Assembly (NCBI GenBank): GCA_027297845.1
Contig: JAPUHG010000011.1
Coordinates: 1-5,728 of the forward strand
Direction of reading: 5' to 3'
From: Gammaproteobacteria bacterium
Lineage (GTDB): Bacteria; Pseudomonadota; Gammaproteobacteria; Steroidobacterales; MnTg04
Length of the DNA: 5,728 bases
Shown here: positions 1 to 5,728 of the stretch, in pieces
Layout of the letters: every line of letters starts with the position of its first letter
Position numbering within the stretch: the first letter of the stretch is position 1
Made by a program: the position numbers and the translations under genes
The notes under the pieces: generated by a model
What the model saw: the letters and a program-made list of their open reading frames with translations, nothing else
The model's database searches: none
Told to the model about the DNA's origin: nothing

Positions 1-861
1 CGGAAAAAACTGTGGTCTTTGTGGCGCGCCATCCGCTCTTTTAGCGATTATCTGAAAAGTTATCGTTTTGACCTGGGCATCGACGCGCAAGGTTTGTTAA
101 AAAGTGCGTTTCTATTGAGGCTTTCAGGAGCCGCGCATCGGATCGGCCTGCAATCGAAAGAGCGCTCACACTGGCTGCTGGACGAGACGGTGGTCGCCAA
201 CCCTGACAACAGCCGGATCAGTTCGGAGTATCTGAGCCTGGCCAACGCGCTCGGCCTGGTCACGGCATCTTTCGAGCCGCTACTGGAACTTGATGGTGGG
301 CAGCGCGCGGCAAAGAACCTGTTACTGGACAGCCTCAAGGTTGCCGGCCCGTACATTACTCTGTGCCCGTTTACGACCCGGCCGCAAAAGCATTGGCCGG
401 AAGCATACTGGGCGGAGCTCGCGTCGGCCTTGTGTCAACGGTCGGGGCGGTCCGTGCTATTACTCGGTGCTAAGGCGGACGCAGCCGCGGCCGGCCGCAT
501 CGCAGAGCTGGCGGGCGAAAGCGGGGCCGGGAAGCTGTTGAACCTGGCGGGTAGTACCACGATTGTCCAGGCCGAGACGCTGATCGCCGGCAGCGATCTG
601 GTCGTCGCGGTCGATACCGGCCTGGGACACATGGGGATCGCGTTCGACCGGCCGACCGTCATGTTGTTCGGTTCGACCCTGCCGTATACCGTAACGACAA
701 GGGACAATGTCGATATTCTCCATTACGACATCCATTGTTCACCTTGCCGAAGACGACCGACTTGCAACGGGGCGTACACTTGCATGAAAAACCTGGGGGT
801 AAAAGATGTCATGACGCATTGTCAGGAACTGGTGCCTGAACTCGCCGGTGGGAAACCATGA
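1..861 (+). CDS. Glycosyltransferase family 9, LPS heptosyltransferase-like (5' partial)
   Basis: The reading frame is open from base 1, so the gene starts left of the window; the TTG at 19 is an internal Leu codon, not a start. 286 residues remain. GT9 enzymes transfer a sugar, typically heptose from ADP-heptose, to the LPS inner core at the cytoplasmic face of the inner membrane. Visible family signatures are DAQGLLKS near the left edge, a PFTTRPQKHW segment opening the nucleotide-sugar-binding half, and VDTGLGH at 610-630, followed by RPTVMLFGST. The VDTGLxH form is closer to heptosyltransferase I (WaaC) than to WaaF. The C-terminal part carries four cysteines spaced C-x2-C-x5-C-x5-C (codons at 736, 745, 763 and 781). 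The stop TGA overlaps the next start as ATGA, so the two glycosyltransferases are probably co-translated. Family assignment is firm. The exact acceptor and sugar are inferred, so no gene symbol is given. Confidence 0.9.
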   Translation, partial: RKKLWSLWRAIRSFSDYLKSYRFDLGIDAQGLLKSAFLLRLSGAAHRIGLQSKERSHWLLDETVVANPDNSRISSEYLSLANALGLVTASFEPLLELDGGQRAAKNLLLDSLKVAGPYITLCPFTTRPQKHWPEAYWAELASALCQRSGRSVLLLGAKADAAAAGRIAELAGESGAGKLLNLAGSTTIVQAETLIAGSDLVVAVDTGLGHMGIAFDRPTVMLFGSTLPYTVTTRDNVDILHYDIHCSPCRRRPTCNGAYTCMKNLGVKDVMTHCQELVPELAGGKP

Positions 862-1943
862 AAGTTCTGCACGTAGAAACCGGTCAGAATCTGTGGGGCG
901 GGGCACAGCAAGTGCTTTACCTGATCCAGGGTCTGGGTCGGTTGGGCGTCAGCAATGTGCTGGCCTGTACCGAGGGCGGCGCGGTCTCGGAAAATGCGCC
1001 AAATGACTGCCTGGTCGTTGCGATGCCGATGGCCGGCGATCTGGATCTGGCTTTTATCGGCAGACTCAGAAAGATCATAAAATCGGAACGCCCCGACCTG
1101 GTTCACGTTCACAGCCGGCGTGGCGCCGACCCGCTGGCCGCGATTGCCGCTCGCTTGCGTAGGGTACCGGTCGTCGTATCGCGGCGGGTCGATAATGCGG
1201 AGCAGCCCTGGGTGGCGCGTCTGAAATACCGTCTGTATAAAAAAGTGATCACCGTCGCCGGCGGTATTTCCGAGGTATTGCTGGCTGAAGGCGTGTCCGC
1301 TGATCGCTTGAGATTGGTCCACAGCGGTGTCGACCGGCGCAGGTTCAAACCGGATCCGGATCGCGACTGGATGGCGGCGAATCTCGGCATCGAAAAGAAC
1401 ACGATAATCATCGCCATGGTCGCGCAATATATTCATCGCAAGGGTCACCGGATCATGCTGGACGCCCTGCCATCGGTGCTGGAAAAGTACCCCGATCTGC
1501 AGGTGCTTTGCTGTGGTAGTGGCCCAAACGAAGATGCCTTGGCGGTGCTGATCGGAAGGCGAGGCCTGGCGGATCAGGTTCGCATGCTGGGTTTTCGCGA
1601 CGACCTGGAGAAAATACTGCCTTGTTGCACGATGGCGTTGCATCCGGCGCTGACCGAAGGGATTTGTGGCGCGGCGTTGCAGGCGCAAAGCTGTGGCGTG
1701 CCGGTCATTGCCAGTCGTGTGGGGGGCTTGCCCGAAGCGGTGGCCGAGGATGTCAGCGGTCTGCTGGTTGACCCCGGGGATGTGGAACAACTGAGCCAGG
1801 CGATGTTGCGCCTGCTCGATGACGATGCGCTACGGCAAAGTCTCGGCGACGCCGGACCTGGGCATGTGGCGGGCCGATTTTCGATTTCCGCGATGGTGCA
1901 GGGTAATCTCGAGGTTTACAAGGAAGTGCTGAATCGTCATTGA
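858..1943 (+). CDS. Glycosyltransferase family 4 (GT-B fold), envelope polysaccharide or LPS
   Basis: A 361-residue protein with the GT4 layout. The N-terminal acceptor domain starts MKVLHVETGQNLWGGAQQV, with the G-G-A-Q loop at residues 14-17 typical of the family. It continues through VHVHSRRG (82-89) and a linker with the HSGVD segment. The C-terminal donor domain follows, with a HRKGH loop and the signature region from E267 to GGLPEAV. The E-x7-E nucleotide-sugar motif reads EGICGAALQ (267-275), so the second Glu is Gln. The start ATG at 858 overlaps the upstream stop and has a GGTGGGA ribosome site at 847-853. It most likely adds a sugar to LPS core or another envelope glycan, as its neighbour does. 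Donor and acceptor cannot be told from sequence. There are no membrane segments, which suits a cytoplasmic or peripheral membrane enzyme. A 322-codon antisense frame within it (822-1790) looks like a shadow. Confidence 0.92.
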   Translation: MKVLHVETGQNLWGGAQQVLYLIQGLGRLGVSNVLACTEGGAVSENAPNDCLVVAMPMAGDLDLAFIGRLRKIIKSERPDLVHVHSRRGADPLAAIAARLRRVPVVVSRRVDNAEQPWVARLKYRLYKKVITVAGGISEVLLAEGVSADRLRLVHSGVDRRRFKPDPDRDWMAANLGIEKNTIIIAMVAQYIHRKGHRIMLDALPSVLEKYPDLQVLCCGSGPNEDALAVLIGRRGLADQVRMLGFRDDLEKILPCCTMALHPALTEGICGAALQAQSCGVPVIASRVGGLPEAVAEDVSGLLVDPGDVEQLSQAMLRLLDDDALRQSLGDAGPGHVAGRFSISAMVQGNLEVYKEVLNRH

Positions 1944-1948
1944 TTCAG
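1929..1948 (+). repeat. Perfect inverted repeat spanning the GT4 gene stop codon
   Basis: The arms CTGAATC (1929-1935) and GATTCAG (1942-1948) are exact reverse complements around a 6-nt loop, with the TGA stop (1941-1943) at the loop edge. Pairing does not extend outward (G1928 faces A1949). The bases after it are purine-rich, with no run of T, so it does not fit an intrinsic terminator. It may form a small mRNA hairpin between the glycosyltransferase pair and pncC, affecting RNA processing or coupling, but a 7-bp arm can also arise by chance. Confidence 0.4.
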
Positions 1949-1968
1949 ACTAAAGACGAAGGACGACT

Positions 1969-2463
1969 ATGTATAACGACGAAAAGCTTTATGAACTGGC
2001 TGAGAAAGTCGGCCAGCATTTAAAAAGCAGTGGGCGCAAACTGACGGTCGCGGAATCCTGCACCGGCGGCTGGATTGCCAAGGCCATCACCGATGTACCC
2101 GGCAGCTCACAATGGTTTGAATACGGTTTCTCCGTGTATGCCGATATTGCCAAGCGCGACCTGCTGGGGGTAACCCTTTCGACCCTGGAAGAAGAGGGCG
2201 CGGTCAGCCAGCCTATCGTTACTGAAATGGCCAAAGGCGCGCTGGAGAGATCAAAGGCGGATATTGCCGTGGCCGTCAGCGGCATCGCCGGACCCGATGC
2301 TGATCCAGGCGGCAAGGCCGTTGGCACGGTCTGGATCTGCTGGTCGTGGCGGCATGGCCGGGCGGTGGAATCTAACGCCAGGATCAAGTTTTTCGAGGGC
2401 GATCGAGAGCAGATTCGCCGCTATTCGGTCGGCAACGCGTTAAAAGGCGTGCTCGAGCTATGA
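1969..2463 (+). CDS. pncC: Nicotinamide-nucleotide amidohydrolase PncC (CinA C-terminal domain protein)
   Basis: A 164-residue stand-alone CinA C-terminal (COG1546-type) protein, like E. coli PncC/YgaD; it lacks the N-terminal COG1058 domain found in full-length CinA. The family deamidates nicotinamide mononucleotide to nicotinate mononucleotide plus ammonia in the cytosol, feeding NMN (for example from NAD-dependent DNA ligase) back to NAD. The sequence shows TVAESCTGG (26-34) with the presumed nucleophile S30, then Y57 and K62 in VYADIAK, and SGIAGP at 104-109 followed by VGTVW (118-122). Two places depart from the usual pattern. The motif normally Y-x-N-x-x-K has Asp at 59, and the loop after GIAGP reads DADPGGKA where GGGxxEKP-like sequence is common. 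The start has a good AAGGA site at 1959-1963, 5 nt before ATG. It lies 25 nt after the GT4 gene and 10 nt before thpR. Placement just upstream of recA is typical of gammaproteobacteria. Confidence 0.93.
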   Translation: MYNDEKLYELAEKVGQHLKSSGRKLTVAESCTGGWIAKAITDVPGSSQWFEYGFSVYADIAKRDLLGVTLSTLEEEGAVSQPIVTEMAKGALERSKADIAVAVSGIAGPDADPGGKAVGTVWICWSWRHGRAVESNARIKFFEGDREQIRRYSVGNALKGVLEL

Positions 2464-2473
2464 TGCGCTCCCG

Positions 2474-3046
2474 GTGAGCGAACCCGTACGCCGTTTATTC
2501 TTCGCCCTTTGGCCAGACGAGGCCGTGAACGCGCAGCTGACTGATGCTACCGAGTCCGCTCGGCGGCAACTCGGTGAAGCCGGCGCACGCCTGGTCGCTA
2601 CCGCCAATATCCATATCACGCTGGCTTTTCTCGGTAATCTGGCCGAGGAGCGTTATCGGTGCGTGATCAAAGCTGCCGGTCGGGTCCAGGCGAGCAGTTT
2701 TGCTTTGCTCCTCGATCGGTGGGGGTTTTTCCGGCGGGCGCAGGTGGGCTACCTGGCGCCGTCCAGGATTCCCGGTGAACTCGAGCACCTGGTGGGACGT
2801 TTGTGGGAGGAGGCCGAATCCTGCGGCCTGAAGCCGGATCATCGGCCCTACCAGCCACACCTGACGTTTGCGCGCAAAGTCACTGCACGACTGGATTTTC
2901 CGCCGCCCGAGAGCGTTCTTTGGAAGCCAGTGGATTTCGTCCTGGTGTCGTCGGTGACCCACGCCAGCGGGGCCGCGTACCGTGTTCTGAAGCGTTGGCC
3001 GCTGGCCAACGGCAAGCTCGATCACGGCCCGGAATATAGCGCCTGA
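2474..3046 (+). CDS. thpR: RNA 2',3'-cyclic phosphodiesterase (ThpR/LigT, 2H family)
   Basis: A 190-residue member of the 2H phosphoesterase superfamily, once called 2'-5' RNA ligase. The family opens 2',3'-cyclic phosphate ends of RNA to 2'-phosphate and can join or cleave 2'-5' RNA linkages in vitro; the physiological substrate in bacteria is unsettled. Both catalytic H-x-T motifs are intact: H47-I-T49 (HITLAFLG) and H129-L-T131 (HLTFAR). The opening RRLFFALWPDE is the usual first strand of the family. The start is GTG at 2474. The ATGs at 2460 and 2463 are in another frame, and no in-frame ATG or GTG lies between pncC's stop and this codon. No clear Shine-Dalgarno precedes it, so expression probably depends on translation of pncC ending 10 nt upstream. 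It is slightly longer than E. coli ThpR (about 176 residues). It sits between pncC and recA, whereas in E. coli thpR is elsewhere. Confidence 0.93.
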   Translation: MSEPVRRLFFALWPDEAVNAQLTDATESARRQLGEAGARLVATANIHITLAFLGNLAEERYRCVIKAAGRVQASSFALLLDRWGFFRRAQVGYLAPSRIPGELEHLVGRLWEEAESCGLKPDHRPYQPHLTFARKVTARLDFPPPESVLWKPVDFVLVSSVTHASGAAYRVLKRWPLANGKLDHGPEYSA

Positions 3047-3064
3047 TATACCGATAAAAGCGGG

Positions 3065-3093
3065 CTGTGTAGCGGCTCATAATGTGGAATAAT
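3065..3093 (+). promoter_or_regulatory. Possible recA promoter with degenerate LexA half-site
   Basis: This lies in the 101-nt gap between thpR and recA, the only sizeable intergenic region here. An extended -10 candidate, TGG-AATAAT (3085-3093), matches TGn plus 5 of 6 TATAAT positions. Seventeen bases upstream is CTGTGT (3065-3070), a poor -35 match. The same CTGT opens a 16-base stretch (3065-3080) that fits CTGT-N8-ACAG only in its left half and in the CA of the right half (ending TCAT). If real, LexA there would cover the -35 region. A second possible -10, CATAAT at 3078-3083, lacks a -35 at the right distance. The promoter's presence is expected from context; its exact position is a guess. 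Confidence 0.35.
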
Positions 3094-3147
3094 GGGTCCT
3101 TTCCCGGGTCACTTCTGCATCCTGGGAGACAACACGACAGGTGACTA

Positions 3148-4191
3148 ATGGACGACAACAGGAAGAAGGCCCTGGCCGCGGCACTCGGGCAAATCGAGAA
3201 ACAATTTGGCAAGGGAGCGGTCATGCGTCTCGGCGACGCGGGTGCGGTGCGGGATATTGAAGTCGTATCAACCGGTTCTCTCGCATTGGATGTCGCGCTG
3301 GGAATCGGCGGCGTTCCCAGAGGACGGGTCGTTGAGGTCTATGGCCCGGAAGCGTCCGGTAAAACGACGCTGGCGCTGCAAATCGTCGCCGAATGCCAGA
3401 AACTCGGTGGCACAGCAGCCTTCGTGGACGCCGAGCATGCACTGGACCCTATTTACGCTGGCCATATCGGCGTCAATGTCGATGAATTGCTGATTTCGCA
3501 GCCCGATACGGGTGAGCAGGCGCTGGAAATCACCGACATGCTGGTGCGATCGGGTGCGGTGGACATCGTCGTCATTGACTCGGTCGCCGCGTTGACCCCA
3601 AAGGCCGAGATCGAAGGTGACATGGGCGATCATCACGTCGGACTGCAGGCACGCCTGATGTCGCAGGCATTGCGCAAGCTGGCCGGCAACATCAGTCGCT
3701 CAAACACGATAGTCCTTTTCATTAACCAGATTCGCATGAAAATCGGCGTCATGTTCGGTAGCCCCGAAACGACGACCGGCGGTAACGCGCTGAAATTCTA
3801 TGCGTCGGTTCGCCTCGATATCCGCCGCATCGGTGCGATCAAGAAGGGCGACGAAATCATCGGCAACGAGACCCGAGTCAAGGTCGTCAAGAACAAGGTA
3901 TCGCCACCATTTCGGACTGCCGAGTTCGAGATCCATTATGGCAAGGGAATCTCCCGCGAGGGCGAACTGATCAGCATGGGCGTCGCCAATGGCCTGGTCG
4001 AAAAGTCGGGCGCCTGGTACAGCTGCAATGGTGAACGCATCGGTCAGGGCAAGGAAAATGCCCGGCTATACCTGATGGAGCACCCTGACGTAGCGGATGA
4101 AATCGAAAAAGCCCTGCGCACCAAGTTGTTGCCGACCAAGGTTGTGGAAGTCGAGACCGAAGCGCCGAATGAGCTGGCAAAGGAAGCCTGA
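3148..4191 (+). CDS. recA: Recombinase RecA
   Basis: A full-length RecA of 347 residues (E. coli 353), with motifs at E. coli numbering. Walker A is GPEASGKT at 66-73, the catalytic E96 lies in DAEHALDP, and Walker B ends at D144 (VVIDSVAAL). DNA-binding loop L1 covers EIEGDMGDHH and loop L2 is FINQIRMKIGVMFG followed by SPETTTGGN, leading into ALKFYASVRLDIRR. The protein forms ATP-dependent filaments on single-stranded DNA, drives strand exchange, and stimulates LexA self-cleavage in the SOS response. Substitutions relative to E. coli are conservative: A69 for Ser in Walker A, S205 for Asn in L2, and DMGDHH for EIGDSH in L1. The C-terminal tail is acidic and somewhat short. ATG at 3148 is preceded by an AGGTGA site (3139-3144). 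The gene probably has its own promoter in the gap upstream, and its last 23 nt overlap recX with no terminator between them. Confidence 0.99.
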   Translation: MDDNRKKALAAALGQIEKQFGKGAVMRLGDAGAVRDIEVVSTGSLALDVALGIGGVPRGRVVEVYGPEASGKTTLALQIVAECQKLGGTAAFVDAEHALDPIYAGHIGVNVDELLISQPDTGEQALEITDMLVRSGAVDIVVIDSVAALTPKAEIEGDMGDHHVGLQARLMSQALRKLAGNISRSNTIVLFINQIRMKIGVMFGSPETTTGGNALKFYASVRLDIRRIGAIKKGDEIIGNETRVKVVKNKVSPPFRTAEFEIHYGKGISREGELISMGVANGLVEKSGAWYSCNGERIGQGKENARLYLMEHPDVADEIEKALRTKLLPTKVVEVETEAPNELAKEA

Positions 4192-4663
4192 CTCCGCGGA
4201 CGAAGCGCCGGACCAAGCAACCGCCCGGCGACTGGCAATGAACCTGCTGGCGCGTCGTGAACATTCACGCCTGGAGCTGGCCGAAAAACTCCGCCTGCGC
4301 AATATCGAGCCGGGGATGGCAGAGTCGGTCATTGCAAGGCTGACTTCGGAAGGCCTGCAAAGTGACGCGCGCTTCGCAGAAAGTTATTCTCACAGCCGGA
4401 TGCAACGAGGCCAGGGTCCCGTGCGGATTCGTATGGAACTGGATCAGCGTGGCGTGTCGCCAGCGCTGATTGAAGCGGCGATCGCCAGTCTGGACGTGAA
4501 CTGGCGGAAGCAGGCCCGGGATGTACGCAGCCGGCGATTTGGCAGCGGCGCGCCGGACAGCGATAAGGAGACGGCCCGCCAGTCGCGATTCCTGCAACAT
4601 CGCGGGTTTGACCACGAGCAGATTCGGGCGGCGATGGTTACGGATGACGAACAGGAAAAGTAA
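4169..4663 (+). CDS. recX: Regulatory protein RecX
   Basis: RecX binds RecA filaments and limits RecA activity, capping filament growth and inhibiting ATPase and strand exchange. The protein is built from repeated three-helix units. Recognisable segments are the NLLARREHSRLEL block (25-37), GLQSDARFAESY (62-73) and RMQRGQGPVRIRMEL (77-91), then GVSPALIEAAI. I start it at ATG 4169, giving 164 residues against 166 in E. coli. The frame stays open back to ATG 4097, but the extra stretch would lie wholly inside recA and reads as low-complexity, Cys/Arg-rich out-of-frame sequence. ATG 4238 would cut into the first conserved helix. A weak GAAG (4159-4162) lies 6 nt before the chosen start. The 23-nt overlap with recA suggests that ribosomes finishing recA supply recX. 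The stop is shared as TAATG with alaS. Confidence 0.93.
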   Translation: MSWQRKPDSADEAPDQATARRLAMNLLARREHSRLELAEKLRLRNIEPGMAESVIARLTSEGLQSDARFAESYSHSRMQRGQGPVRIRMELDQRGVSPALIEAAIASLDVNWRKQARDVRSRRFGSGAPDSDKETARQSRFLQHRGFDHEQIRAAMVTDDEQEK

Positions 4664-5728
4664 TGACAAGCGCGCAACTCAGACAGGCGTTTCTCGACTT
4701 CTTTGCCAGCAAAGGCCATGAGGTCGTGGCGAGCAGTTCGTTGGTGCCCGGCAACGATCCGACACTATTGTTTACCAATGCCGGAATGGTGCAGTTCAAG
4801 GACGTTTTCACCGGCAAGGAAAAACGCCCCTACAAGACCGCGACCAGTTCGCAGCGCTGCGTGCGCGCCGGCGGCAAGCATAACGACCTGGAGAATGTCG
4901 GCTATACCGCGCGGCATCATACTTTCTTCGAAATGCTCGGTAATTTCAGTTTTGGCGATTACTTCAAGAAAGAAGCGATCGAATACGCCTGGGAATTTCT
5001 GACAACAGACCTGCAGCTGCCAGCCGAAAGTCTGTGGATCACGGTTTATGAAGAAGACGACGAGGCGGCCGATATCTGGCTGAACGACATCGGTGTGTAT
5101 CCCCAACGATTTTCCCGGCTCGGCAAGAAAGACAATTTCTGGGCGATGGGTGACACCGGGCCTTGTGGACCGTGCAGCGAAATTTTTTACGATCATGGCC
5201 CCGATGTAACCGGCGATCCGCCCGGTTCGGCGGACGAAGAAGGCGATCGCTATGTCGAGATCTGGAACCTGGTCTTCATGCAGTTCGACCGCGATTCCGA
5301 TGGCGAGATGAAGCCATTACCAAAACCATCGGTTGATACCGGCATGGGTCTGGAGCGCACGGCCGCGGTCATGCAGGGTACGACCAACAACTACGAAATC
5401 GATTTGTTCAAAAACCTGGTCAAGAGTGCGGCCAAACTGACCGGCACCAGGGATTTGAGCAGCAGCTCGCTACAAGTGATCGCCGATCATATACGCGCCT
5501 GCAGTTTCCTGATTTGCGACGGTGTGCTGCCGACCAACGAAGGGCGCGGCTATGTGCTGCGCCGGATCATCAGGCGCGCGATTCGCCATGGCTACATGCT
5601 GGGTATGGAAGACCCGTTCTTTTACAAGCTGGTCAAACCGCTGGTCAGGGAAATGGGCGCAGCGTACCCGGAGCTGAAAAAAGCCGAGTCACACATCGAG
5701 AAAATGCTGCTCCAGGAAGAACGGCGTT
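4663..5728 (+). CDS. alaS: Alanine--tRNA ligase AlaRS (3' partial)
   Basis: The first 355 codons of alanyl-tRNA synthetase, a cytosolic class II enzyme that activates alanine with ATP and loads it on tRNA-Ala. The frame runs off the right edge, so the rest of the tRNA-recognition region, the editing domain and the C-terminal C-Ala domain lie outside. Class II signatures are clear: FTNAGMVQFKDVF near 37-49, motif 2 with SSQRCVRAGGKHNDLENVG (62-80) followed by RHHTFFEMLGNFSFGDYF, DTGPCGPCSEIFYDHG, and motif 3 GMGLER (227-232). VLRRIIRRAIRHG marks entry into the tRNA-binding helices. ATG at 4663 overlaps the recX stop by one base and has AGGAA at 4653-4657, 5 nt upstream; the alignable N-terminus (LRQAFLDFFASKGHEVV) confirms this start. 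The recX-alaS order matches E. coli. The tight packing implies read-through from recA-recX, and I see no separate promoter. Confidence 0.98.
   Translation, partial: MTSAQLRQAFLDFFASKGHEVVASSSLVPGNDPTLLFTNAGMVQFKDVFTGKEKRPYKTATSSQRCVRAGGKHNDLENVGYTARHHTFFEMLGNFSFGDYFKKEAIEYAWEFLTTDLQLPAESLWITVYEEDDEAADIWLNDIGVYPQRFSRLGKKDNFWAMGDTGPCGPCSEIFYDHGPDVTGDPPGSADEEGDRYVEIWNLVFMQFDRDSDGEMKPLPKPSVDTGMGLERTAAVMQGTTNNYEIDLFKNLVKSAAKLTGTRDLSSSSLQVIADHIRACSFLICDGVLPTNEGRGYVLRRIIRRAIRHGYMLGMEDPFFYKLVKPLVREMGAAYPELKKAESHIEKMLLQEERR

Noticed and set aside
822..1790. A 322-codon open frame on the minus strand opposite the GT4 gene
   Set aside because: It lies almost wholly antisense to a gene with clear family motifs. 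Its product is His/Gln/Arg-rich with no recognisable domain, as expected for the complement of GC-rich coding sequence.
2495..3025. A 176-codon minus-strand open frame opposite thpR
   Set aside because: It is antisense to thpR, whose two H-x-T motifs are intact. The antisense product shows no family features and the frame has no ribosome site or promoter that I can see.
3094..3105. GGG-N6-CCC as a terminator for thpR
   Set aside because: The stem is only 3 bp and no T-run follows, so it cannot act as an intrinsic terminator.
3122..3140. CTG and CAG half-sites just before recA as a LexA box
   Set aside because: They are 13 nt apart instead of 10 and lie within the ribosome-binding region, with no AT-rich alternation between them.
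3345..3368. RecA Walker A with Ala at 69 as a functional oddity
   Set aside because: GPEASGKT is a common natural variant of GPESSGKT, and the Gly, Lys and Thr that contact phosphate are all present.
4097..4168. N-terminal extension of RecX starting at ATG 4097
   Set aside because: These codons lie inside recA in another frame and give a Lys/Arg/Cys/Pro-rich stretch unlike RecX. Starting at 4169 gives the normal family length.
4193..4200. 8-bp palindrome TCCGCGGA just after the recA stop
   Set aside because: It is a short GC-rich palindrome inside recX coding sequence with no loop and no flanking pattern; expected by chance.

Overview
The window reads as a stretch of ordinary gammaproteobacterial chromosome, moderately GC-rich and densely packed, with every gene on the + strand. 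The gammaproteobacterial assignment rests on two things. The order pncC - (thpR) - recA - recX - alaS matches the ygaD/pncC-recA-recX-alaS block of Escherichia coli and relatives. The RecA and AlaRS proteins also follow their E. coli counterparts closely, with RecA motif residues falling at the same numbers. I cannot name a genus. I saw no insertion sequence, tRNA or rRNA gene, CRISPR array, phage gene or sign of recent transfer.

Left part (1-1943): two cell-envelope glycosyltransferases. The first is the 3' part of a GT9 family heptosyltransferase-like gene that enters the window already open. The second is a complete GT4 family glycosyltransferase that overlaps it by ATGA. They look like the tail of an LPS or core-oligosaccharide operon. 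A perfect 7-bp inverted repeat sits across the second gene's stop codon but has no U-tract.

Middle part (1969-3046): pncC, a stand-alone CinA C-terminal-type NMN amidohydrolase, is followed 10 nt later by thpR, an RNA 2',3'-cyclic phosphodiesterase of the LigT family that starts with GTG. The 101-nt gap 3047-3147 is the longest non-coding stretch and the only good place for a recA promoter. It holds a possible extended -10 element and at best half of a LexA box.

Right part (3148-5728): recA, recX (overlapping recA by 23 nt) and alaS (overlapping recX by 1 nt) form a tightly coupled run. alaS continues past the right edge, so only its catalytic domain and the start of its tRNA-binding region are present.

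Together the genes cover envelope sugar assembly, NAD salvage, RNA end processing, recombination with its RecX modulator, and alanine charging of tRNA. I did not find a new biological system. The points worth a second look are the CinA/LigT/RecA neighbourhood (an order also known from Deinococcus), the weak or absent SOS operator at recA, the recA-recX overlap, and several substitutions at conserved positions.
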